Assembly (NCBI GenBank): GCA_020048295.1
Contig: JAIFMT010000259.1
Location: 1 to 5,646 of the forward strand
Source of the DNA: Rhodoferax sp.
GTDB lineage: Bacteria > Pseudomonadota > Gammaproteobacteria > Burkholderiales > Burkholderiaceae
Reading direction: 5' to 3'
DNA length: 5,646 nucleotides
Below are positions 1 to 5,351 of the stretch, piece by piece. The number at the start of each line of letters is the position of its first letter. Position 1 is the stretch's first letter. Under the pieces are notes generated by a model. It was given only the letters and a program-made list of their open reading frames with translations. It was not told the DNA's origin and made no database searches. The translations under genes and the position numbers were made by a program.

Positions 1-475
1 TGAACTTGGTGCCTGTCACTTGCGACAAGAAAGGCAGGCCGTAGTTGAACTCGTGGTTGCCCAGCGTGCCGGCATCAAAGCCAATGACATCCATGGCCTT
101 GTAGGTGGCCAGCTTCTGGTTGCAGGCCAGCGGGCTGACCAGTGCCTGGTAGTCGGCCAAGGCGCTGCCCTGAATGGTGTCGCCGTTGTCGATCAACAGG
201 TTGTTGGGAAAGTCAACGCGGGCCTGCTTGATCAGCGTGGCGGTGCGCTCCAGGCCAACGCTTTTGTCTTCGGCCAGCTTGAAGTAGTCGTAGCTGACCA
301 CGGTGGCGTGCAGGTCGGAGGTCTCCAAAACTGCCAACTGGGCGGTGGCTGATTCGGGCAGCGTGGCATCACCGTCTGATCCACCACAGGCGGCAAGGCT
401 GGCAATGAATGCGGCGGTAAAAGAACTCGTCATGAGCGACCGGGGCGGAAATCTGAATTTGGCAAAGGGAACCAC
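1..475 (-). CDS. cpdB: CpdB-like 2',3'-cyclic-nucleotide 2'-phosphodiesterase/3'-nucleotidase, lipoprotein, N-terminal part
   Basis: Partial gene: 158 codons are visible and the 3' end runs off the left edge. The protein begins a calcineurin-like metallophosphoesterase domain. Metal-binding blocks are TSDLH (D54, H56), NGDTIQGS (D99) and GNHEFNYG (N140, H141). Spacing and wording match E. coli CpdB, including the DYY/DYF and LADY stretches. The family hydrolyses 2',3'-cyclic nucleotides and 3'-nucleotides outside the cytoplasm, releasing nucleoside and phosphate. I chose the GTG at 473-475 because AGGAG (481-485) sits 5 nt upstream and this start supplies a basic n-region (K6, R8, R12). It is followed by a hydrophobic stretch and the lipobox LAAC (C30), so the product is probably an outer-membrane or periplasm-facing lipoprotein. 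The ATG at 431-433 would leave the signal peptide without positive charge. A 5'-nucleotidase of the same superfamily is the alternative, but the motif wording favours CpdB. A Pho-box-like promoter lies just upstream. Confidence 0.88.
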   Translation of the reverse strand, partial: MVPFAKFRFPPRSLMTSSFTAAFIASLAACGGSDGDATLPESATAQLAVLETSDLHATVVSYDYFKLAEDKSVGLERTATLIKQARVDFPNNLLIDNGDTIQGSALADYQALVSPLACNQKLATYKAMDVIGFDAGTLGNHEFNYGLPFLSQVTGTKF

Positions 476-485
476 AAGAACTCCT
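476..485 (-). promoter_or_regulatory. Shine-Dalgarno site deciding the GTG start of the cpdB-like gene
   Basis: On the minus strand AGGAG (481-485) is separated by 5 nt from a GTG codon (473-475). The downstream in-frame ATG at 431-433 has no comparable purine-rich site. This supports a start 14 codons upstream of the ATG and a complete lipoprotein signal peptide. Confidence 0.65.
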
Positions 486-504
486 GATAGTAAAGGGCCA
501 GCGC

Positions 505-538
505 AATGTACGAGGCCAATGTGACAGTCAGGTGAAGC
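505..538 (-). promoter_or_regulatory. Candidate Pho-box promoter of the cpdB-like gene
   Basis: On the minus strand, CTTCA (533-537) and TGTCA (522-526) are 11 bp apart. The 18-bp box (521-538) matches about 12 of 18 positions of the E. coli Pho-box consensus. The -10-like hexamer TACATT (505-510) begins exactly 11 bp after TGTCA. Transcription would start near 498, giving a leader of about 23 nt that includes the AGGAG site. The distal half-site is weak, so alone this would be unconvincing; it gains weight from the same spacing at the two other promoters in the window. Confidence 0.42.
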
Positions 539-588
539 GTGCTGCGCTTTCAGACAGCAGTTCGGCGGGCAGTTGTCTGGTAGTCAAA

Positions 589-626
589 GTTGTCGGCTGG
601 AGCGCCAGGCACCCCAGCCTGACAAC
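589..626 (-). terminator. Strong hairpin after the Mpo1-like gene, probable terminator
   Basis: Arms at 589-600 and 614-626 are perfectly complementary over 12 bp except for one bulged base, around a 13-nt loop. Read on the minus strand, the hairpin starts 6 nt after the TGA stop of the Mpo1-like gene and is followed by only a short T run (CAACTTTG). It is therefore either a weak intrinsic terminator or an mRNA 3' end stabiliser. It would insulate the cpdB-like gene, which has its own promoter candidate downstream. Confidence 0.6.
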
Positions 627-632
627 GCAGGT

Positions 633-1244
633 TCAATGTGCGTGTTGCGGCGCTTCGATCGGGTCATAACGCTGGCCGCGCAGCAGCGCCAGCGGGGACT
701 CCCAATAAATGGCCACGTTGTGAAACGGGTCCAGCAAAATCTTGGTGGCCCACGCCAGGCCCCAGCTTGGGCCACGCAAAAAGAACAAATGCACGGTGCG
801 CAGCAGCACACCAGTCGCGCCCAGTGCCAGCCAGACCAGCCCGACATCGTGCGCATAGCCGGCAAACCCGTGCGCCGGTGCAATCAGACCGAACAAACTT
901 GGCTGCAGCGCCAGCAGCAGCGGCATGGCTACCCAAACCATCAGCAAAATGGCTTTGCGACGCATGTTGTAGCCGGCTTTGATGGACTCTTTGTGTTCGT
1001 CGGTGGCCTGGTTGATTTTGTCGTAGCCACGCGGTTCAAAAAAGATGTGCCCGGACTGGCGCGTCACCATGCCCACCAACCAACCGACCAATCCGGCAGC
1101 TGCCGGGTTAATAAAGAGCAGCACATAAGCCACCAGGAAGCTGATGGCACTGATCAGGTGCAGCGTCTGGTTGATACGGCATTGGTGGTAGTAGCGGTGG
1201 TCGTCCCACTGCAAGACACGGACTTTCTTGACAAATTCCTGCAT
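633..1244 (-). CDS. Small polytopic membrane protein resembling the Mpo1/DUF962 family
   Basis: A 203-residue protein with about four predicted membrane segments (roughly residues 28-46, 49-64, 96-117 and 131-155). Near the N-terminus is YYHQCRINQTLH (H20, H29), followed after two hydrophobic segments by GHIFFE (H66, E70). This order, YHxxxxNxxxH then a helical hairpin then GHxxFE, resembles the Mpo1-like/DUF962 family. Yeast Mpo1 is an Fe2+-dependent dioxygenase of 2-hydroxy fatty acid alpha-oxidation. The C-terminal half, including DPFHNVAIYWESP (H175), is longer than I would expect for that family, so the link is by pattern only and no substrate is claimed. The ATG at 1242-1244 has GGAG (1252-1255) 7 nt upstream. 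The frame can extend to a GTG at 1281-1283 (216 residues), which has no ribosome-binding site and would lie only about 11 nt after the predicted transcription start. The gene is divergent from the pyruvate-kinase-like gene. Confidence 0.75.
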   Translation of the reverse strand: MQEFVKKVRVLQWDDHRYYHQCRINQTLHLISAISFLVAYVLLFINPAAAGLVGWLVGMVTRQSGHIFFEPRGYDKINQATDEHKESIKAGYNMRRKAILLMVWVAMPLLLALQPSLFGLIAPAHGFAGYAHDVGLVWLALGATGVLLRTVHLFFLRGPSWGLAWATKILLDPFHNVAIYWESPLALLRGQRYDPIEAPQHAH

Positions 1245-1255
1245 GAATTGGCTCC
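1245..1255 (-). promoter_or_regulatory. Shine-Dalgarno site supporting the ATG start of the Mpo1-like gene
   Basis: GGAG on the minus strand (1252-1255) stands 7 nt before the ATG at 1242-1244. The longer alternative start, a GTG at 1281-1283, is preceded by a T-rich stretch without a purine-rich site. Confidence 0.5.
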
Positions 1256-1300
1256 AGTTTGGAAACGGTTGAGGGTCCGGCACAAAACACCGGTCAGCGC

Positions 1301-1334
1301 ACTTTAGGTGGGTGCCGTGACATTTTGGTGAAAA
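1301..1334 (-). promoter_or_regulatory. Candidate Pho-box promoter of the Mpo1-like gene
   Basis: On the minus strand TTTCA (1329-1333) and TGTCA (1318-1322) are 11 bp apart. The 18-bp box (1317-1334) matches about 13 of 18 consensus positions. The -10-like hexamer TAAAGT (1301-1306) begins exactly 11 bp after TGTCA. Transcription would start near 1294. The box lies about 70 bp from the divergent box of the pyruvate-kinase-like gene. Confidence 0.48.
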
Positions 1335-1361
1335 CCAACAACCCAGCGGCCGCCCACGACA

Positions 1362-1382
1362 CCATGCAATTTGTCAGCATGG
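1362..1382. promoter_or_regulatory. Inverted repeat CCATGC-N9-GCATGG between the divergent promoters
   Basis: Perfect 6-bp arms at 1362-1367 and 1377-1382 flank a 9-bp spacer, midway between the two divergent Pho-box candidates. The geometry could suit a dimeric regulator, but a 6-bp arm can occur by chance and no known operator is recognised. CATGCAAT from this element (1363-1370) recurs directly at 1423-1430, partly inside the Pho box of the downstream gene. Confidence 0.2.
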
Positions 1383-1407
1383 TCCGCCACCGTAGCAACA
1401 ACTGAAT

Positions 1408-1441
1408 GTGTCACAAATATGTCATGCAATCGACGTACAAA
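1408..1441 (+). promoter_or_regulatory. Pho-box promoter of the pyruvate-kinase-like gene
   Basis: TGTCAcaaataTGTCAt (1409-1425) is a tandem TGTCA repeat with an 11-bp period. The 18-bp box (1408-1425) matches about 15 of 18 positions of the E. coli Pho-box consensus. TACAAA (1436-1441) begins exactly 11 bp after the second TGTCA and serves as a -10 candidate. No separate -35 element is needed in PhoB-activated promoters, where the box replaces it. Transcription would start near 1448, placing the ATG at 1476 about 28 nt downstream. This is the best of the three Pho-box candidates here. Confidence 0.65.
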
Positions 1442-1475
1442 CGCGCTTGTGAACACCTCCACTGCACTCTCCAAC

Positions 1476-3398
1476 ATGCCCTCCCAACCATCCCACGCCT
1501 GCGGCACCGGGGATACATCCGCCGAAAAAGATATCTGCCTTGGCCTGATCACCGAGCTACAAGCGCTTCGGACAGCCATACTTGAGCGAGAGCAACAATG
1601 CAGCGCCGAGCTTGGCAATGTGAGACCCGAGTCCCTTGAAAGCGCCCGTAACCTGGTGCACTACTTGAGTCTGCGCAGTGTTGATTTGCGGCCAATTCAG
1701 GCGCAGCTAGCCCGGTTGGGCTTGTCTTCACTCGGCAGGGCTGAGGCACAGGTGTTGGCCAACCTGGAGCAGGTGTTGCACGTGTTGCTCCAGCTGACCG
1801 GGCAGCCTTGGCAAGACAGCTCTGCGCCAGCGCCACGTGACAGCGCCAGCCGTGAGACGCTGCTGCACAAACACACACAAAGCCTGCTAGGCCCTGCGCC
1901 GCAAAACCGGCCCACCCGCATCATGGTGACACTGCCGTCTGAAGCCGCCCGCGACTTTGCCATGACCAGAGACTTGGTTGCCGCCGGCATGGACATTGCC
2001 CGCATCAATTGCGCGCACGACACACCAGATGAATGGCAAGCCATGGCGCAGTATGTGCGTCTGGCGGCTCGGCAGTCACAGCGCCAGGTCAAGATTTTGA
2101 TGGATCTGGGTGGGCCCAAAATCCGCACCGGCGAGCTGCCGCCATTGGCACCCGTACTGAAACTCAAACCCGCGAAAGACCAGTTTGGCCGCGCGTTCCG
2201 TCCCGCACGTCTGCATCTGCGGCCGATCAACAGCCAGGAAGAACTGCCCGATGTCGATGCCAGTGTCGGTGTCTGGGAGGTCTGGCTGGAGCGGCTGAAA
2301 CCCGGAACCACCATCGAGTTTTCTGATGCACGCGGTGCCAAACGGCACCTGCTGGTCGTTCACACCGATGAGAAAGGGGCCATTGCCGAGAGTTTGCAAG
2401 TAGCCTACCTGACACCTGAGACGGTTTTGAGTGTTGGTGGCGCAAACGGCAAGAAGAAACACTCGACGCTGGTCTGCCAAATTGATAGCACACCTGGCAC
2501 GCTACACCTGCACCGCGGCGATATATTGCACCTGACAAACGGCCAGGCCATGGTGGCTGAATCGGACGATGACAGCCTGAACCCGGGTCGGGACATACCA
2601 AGCATCGCGTGCACCTTGCCGCAAGTGATCGGGCAAGTGAAACCGGGTGCATCCATCTGGTTTGACGACGGCCGCATTGGCGGCGTTGTGCGCCAGCAGT
2701 TTGCAACCCACCTGGTGATTGAAATCACCCATGCGCGCGATGCGGGCGAGCGGCTGGCTGGCGACAAGGGCATCAACCTGCCCGACAGCGACCTCAACCT
2801 GCCGGCACTGACACCCAAAGACTTGGCCGACTTGCAAGCCATTGCCGAAGAAGCAGACATGGTCGGTTTGTCGTTTGTACAACGACCTTCCGACATCGAC
2901 CAGTTGCGCCAATGGTTGGTGGAGCATGATCGGGCCGACATGGGCTTGGTGCTGAAAATCGAAACTTTGCAAGGCTTTGAGAATTTGCCGGCGCTGATGC
3001 TGAGTGCCATGGCGGCCAACAGTGCCGGGGTGATGATTGCCCGTGGTGATCTGGCGGTGGAATGCGGCTATGAACGCATGGCTGAAGTTCAGGAAGAAAT
3101 ACTGTGGTGCGCCGAGGCCGCCCACATGCCGGTCATCTGGGCCACCCAGGTACTCGAATCGCTGGCCAAGACCGGACTGGCTTCACGCGCTGAAATATCA
3201 GATGCCGGTTTGGGCGTGCGGGCCGAATGCGTCATGCTCAACAAGGGGCCTTACATCCTGCAGGCCATTCGCACACTGGACGACATATTGCAACGCATGA
3301 GTGGACACCAGGTCAAAAAGCGGCCTTTGTTGCGCGCCCTGCGTGCCTGGGACGCAAGTTTTGAATCCATGCAACCAGTCAGCAGCACCGCACTTTGA
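1476..3398 (+). CDS. Pyruvate-kinase-like protein with extra N-terminal domain and expanded lid domain
   Basis: A 640-residue protein numbered from the ATG at 1476. Residues about 15-110 form a charged helical N-terminal domain absent from ordinary pyruvate kinase. The kinase barrel starts near residue 147. Recognisable blocks are RINCAH (R176), MDLGGPKIRTG (D210, K215, R217), DDGRIG (397-402), KGINLPD (431), LKIE (K494, E496), ARGDLAVE (D525) and ATQVLESL (T557). The PEP, metal and catalytic Lys positions are therefore kept. Unlike the family norm, about 125 extra residues lie between R217 and DDG, the SGE(T/S)AKG loop is reduced to NKG, and the C-terminal effector domain is missing. Lys215 replaces the Glu of K+-dependent enzymes. 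The known reaction is PEP plus ADP to pyruvate plus ATP; whether this variant performs it is unproven. The open frame extends upstream to a TTG at 1371 and an ATG at 1419, but both lie before the predicted transcription start. A GTG at 1449 is also possible. No clear ribosome-binding site precedes 1476. Confidence 0.82.
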   Translation: MPSQPSHACGTGDTSAEKDICLGLITELQALRTAILEREQQCSAELGNVRPESLESARNLVHYLSLRSVDLRPIQAQLARLGLSSLGRAEAQVLANLEQVLHVLLQLTGQPWQDSSAPAPRDSASRETLLHKHTQSLLGPAPQNRPTRIMVTLPSEAARDFAMTRDLVAAGMDIARINCAHDTPDEWQAMAQYVRLAARQSQRQVKILMDLGGPKIRTGELPPLAPVLKLKPAKDQFGRAFRPARLHLRPINSQEELPDVDASVGVWEVWLERLKPGTTIEFSDARGAKRHLLVVHTDEKGAIAESLQVAYLTPETVLSVGGANGKKKHSTLVCQIDSTPGTLHLHRGDILHLTNGQAMVAESDDDSLNPGRDIPSIACTLPQVIGQVKPGASIWFDDGRIGGVVRQQFATHLVIEITHARDAGERLAGDKGINLPDSDLNLPALTPKDLADLQAIAEEADMVGLSFVQRPSDIDQLRQWLVEHDRADMGLVLKIETLQGFENLPALMLSAMAANSAGVMIARGDLAVECGYERMAEVQEEILWCAEAAHMPVIWATQVLESLAKTGLASRAEISDAGLGVRAECVMLNKGPYILQAIRTLDDILQRMSGHQVKKRPLLRALRAWDASFESMQPVSSTAL

Positions 3399-3410
3399 AT
3401 TTGGAGCATT

Positions 3411-3498
3411 TTGGCCAGTAGCCCTTATAAATAAAGAGCTACCAGCTATATATTAAATAGCGCTGGGGTAGCTGCCAGCAGGCACTTACTGGCCAGCG
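3411..3498. repeat. Palindromic intergenic repeat (Comamonadaceae-like), probable bidirectional terminator
   Basis: An 88-bp imperfect palindrome fills the gap between two convergent genes. Outer arms are TGGCCAGTA (3412-3420) and its complement at 3488-3496. Inside are a hairpin with arms at 3418-3426 and 3434-3442 (one mismatch, AT-rich loop) and a second with CCAGC-TAT (3442-3449) against ATAGCGCTGG (3457-3466). AGCTACC (3437-3443) is also inverted at 3467-3473. The central part is AT-rich and T-rich on the minus strand. The layout TTGGCC, stem, AT-rich loop, stem, then CAGCTAT and ATAG resembles dispersed intergenic repeats I associate with Comamonadaceae genomes, but copy number cannot be seen here. 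The right arm overlaps the last codons and stop of the dctQM gene. Confidence 0.6.
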
Positions 3499-5351
3499 AC
3501 CCAGCGCGGCAAGCTGGTCGAAATCCATGGAACCCATGAAATGGCCAGTGTCCCCAGAAAAATGGCCAACACCGCCGGCACGACGGCGCGCGCCACATAG
3601 CGGATCGGCTTGCCAAACATGGCGGACGCAAAGTAAATGTTCATACCCGCGGGCGGGGCCAAAAAACCCATTTCCATATTGGCCAGGAAGATGATGCCAA
3701 AGTGCACCGGGTCAATGCCGTAGCTCAGTGCCACCGGCAACAGCAGCGGCACCAGAAAAACGATGGCTGCATAAATCTCCATCAACGAGCCAGCGGCCAG
3801 CAAAAATACATTCAACGCCAGCAGAAACACATATTTGTTGGGAATCATGCCTTGCACCCAGTCAATGGCATCGTTGGGCAGGCCGCTGTCAACCAGGTAG
3901 TTGGTCAGCCCCAGCGCCATGCCCAGGATCAGCATCACACCGCCAATGATTTGGGCGCAGTCGCTGAGTGCCTGACCCAAGGCAGGCCACGACAATTCGC
4001 GGTGAAACAACGCCTGGGTCATGACGGCGTAGGCCGCGGTAAGTGCGGCACTCTCCATGGGGGTGGCCAGGCCGCTGACCAGCGACCCAATGGCGATGAC
4101 GGGTGCCAGAATCTCCCATTTGGCAGCCCAGAGTGCACCGGCAATGCCTGTTTGTTCGACCGGCGCATGCGCAACAACTGCACCAGCAGGCGCAACTGCT
4201 GCGGACACCCGCGCCAGCCCGGTACGCCGGAGGTAGCCACCCAGCAGCAGCAAAAAACCAACCATCACAAAGGCCGGCAGCACACCTGCCAAAAACATGG
4301 TGTTGATCGGCACCCGGGCAATGATGGCATACATGATGAGCGGCACAGACGGGGCCAACAGCACCCCCAGAGCACTGGCGCTGGTCACCAGGCTGATGCC
4401 CCGCTGCTCTGGCAACCCGGCACTGCGCAACAGCGGCAGCAGCAGCCCGCCCAGCGCCAAAATGGTGACACCACTGCCCCCTGTAAACGCGGTAAAAAAC
4501 GAGCAAAGTACCGCTGCAGCCACTACCGTGCCGGTCATCCCGCTGCCAAACAGCGCCATGAACACCGCACCCAGTCGTGCTGCAGCCCCGGTGCGCGCAA
4601 ACACCAAACCCGCCAGCGTGAACAACGGCAATGCGGGCAATGAAGGATTGACGGTGATCTGGTAATGCGACAGCGCCACCGCGGCCAGCGGTTGCCCGTC
4701 TTGCCAAAAGAACGCAAGTGCCAGGCCACCCAGCACCGAAAAGATAGGTGCACCGCTGAGCAACACCAGCAACAAAAACAGCACAGCCGGCCACACTGGC
4801 AAGGCGCTGCCGTCATACACGCTCGCCAACCAAAAACCCAGCCCGGGCAAGGCCAGCGCGCACAAGCGCGCCAGCCATGAAGCGCCAGCACAGCGCGCAC
4901 CCAGTCGGTACCCCAGCAGCGCAAAGCCCATAGGCATCAACATCTGCAGCCACCAGGTGGGCAGCCCATAGGCCAGGTTATGTGCGACGACCCGCTCGGC
5001 CTCAACCAAGCGCCAGCTTGCCAACGTCAACACACCGCAGACGAACGCCGCACCACCTTGACCAATCACTTTGGTTGTTGTCTGTAAACGTGCGCCACCC
5101 AGATGTGCCAGGGCATTGCCCAGGCTGCTCAAATGGCCGTGCCGCTCGGCTGCCACTGCACCCAGCATGGCCAGTGCCAACCCAAGGTGTTGCACCAGCA
5201 CCGGAGCGTTTTCTACGCCGCGCCCCGACACTGGACGCAGCACAATTTCTGCCAGCGCAATCAACGCCATCAATGCCAACGCGGCAGATGACAACACTTC
5301 GTCAAGACGCAAAAAAGCCCACAACCTGGCCCAGTGCAGCACCGCCCGCAC
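3486..5351 (-). CDS. Fused TRAP transporter membrane protein (DctQ-DctM)
   Basis: A 621-residue inner-membrane protein combining both membrane subunits of a tripartite ATP-independent periplasmic transporter. Residues about 15-150 are the small DctQ part with four segments (LDEVLSSAALALMALIALAE, then about 50-67, 96-114 and 130-148). A further segment at about 157-178 links to the large DctM part (about 186-621). DctM hallmarks are LSGAPIFSVLGG (198-209), PLFTLAGLVF (242-251), LAPSVPLIMY (332-341), TPMESAA (430-436) and NMEMGFLAPPAG (558-569). Length fits a DctQ of about 150 plus a DctM of about 430. Such fusions, known for example from sialic acid transporters, drive uptake with an ion gradient together with a periplasmic binding protein. 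The GTG start at 5349-5351 overlaps the stop of the upstream dctP-like gene by one base. AGGGG (5358-5362) lies 6 nt before it, indicating translational coupling. The sequence does not reveal the substrate. Confidence 0.93.
   Translation of the reverse strand: MRAVLHWARLWAFLRLDEVLSSAALALMALIALAEIVLRPVSGRGVENAPVLVQHLGLALAMLGAVAAERHGHLSSLGNALAHLGGARLQTTTKVIGQGGAAFVCGVLTLASWRLVEAERVVAHNLAYGLPTWWLQMLMPMGFALLGYRLGARCAGASWLARLCALALPGLGFWLASVYDGSALPVWPAVLFLLLVLLSGAPIFSVLGGLALAFFWQDGQPLAAVALSHYQITVNPSLPALPLFTLAGLVFARTGAAARLGAVFMALFGSGMTGTVVAAAVLCSFFTAFTGGSGVTILALGGLLLPLLRSAGLPEQRGISLVTSASALGVLLAPSVPLIMYAIIARVPINTMFLAGVLPAFVMVGFLLLLGGYLRRTGLARVSAAVAPAGAVVAHAPVEQTGIAGALWAAKWEILAPVIAIGSLVSGLATPMESAALTAAYAVMTQALFHRELSWPALGQALSDCAQIIGGVMLILGMALGLTNYLVDSGLPNDAIDWVQGMIPNKYVFLLALNVFLLAAGSLMEIYAAIVFLVPLLLPVALSYGIDPVHFGIIFLANMEMGFLAPPAGMNIYFASAMFGKPIRYVARAVVPAVLAIFLGTLAISWVPWISTSLPRWVAGQ

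Noticed and set aside
551..579. Inverted repeat CAGACA ... TGTCTG upstream of the cpdB promoter
   Set aside because: Only 6 bp with a 17-nt loop and no further pairing; too weak to call an operator or terminator.
573..1307. Long open frame on the plus strand (244 codons)
   Set aside because: It is antisense to the Mpo1-like gene, gives a Gln/Arg-rich product with no recognisable domain, and has no ribosome-binding site; it is a shadow of the minus-strand gene.
1364..1405. Short upstream reading frame of 13 codons (MQFVSMVRHRSNN)
   Set aside because: It lies upstream of the predicted transcription start near 1448 and has no ribosome-binding site, so a leader peptide is not supported.
1371..1475. 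N-terminal extension of the pyruvate-kinase-like frame to TTG 1371 or ATG 1419
   Set aside because: ATG 1419 falls inside the Pho box and neither start has a ribosome-binding site; the extension is more likely untranslated promoter DNA.
2405..3125. Overlapping minus-strand open frames of about 200 codons
   Set aside because: Antisense to the conserved pyruvate kinase motifs, with no family resemblance of their own.
3702..4643. Plus-strand open frame of 313 codons, rich in Gln, His and Arg
   Set aside because: Antisense to dctQM; the composition is what results from reading hydrophobic codons backwards, and the real gene has clear DctM motifs.
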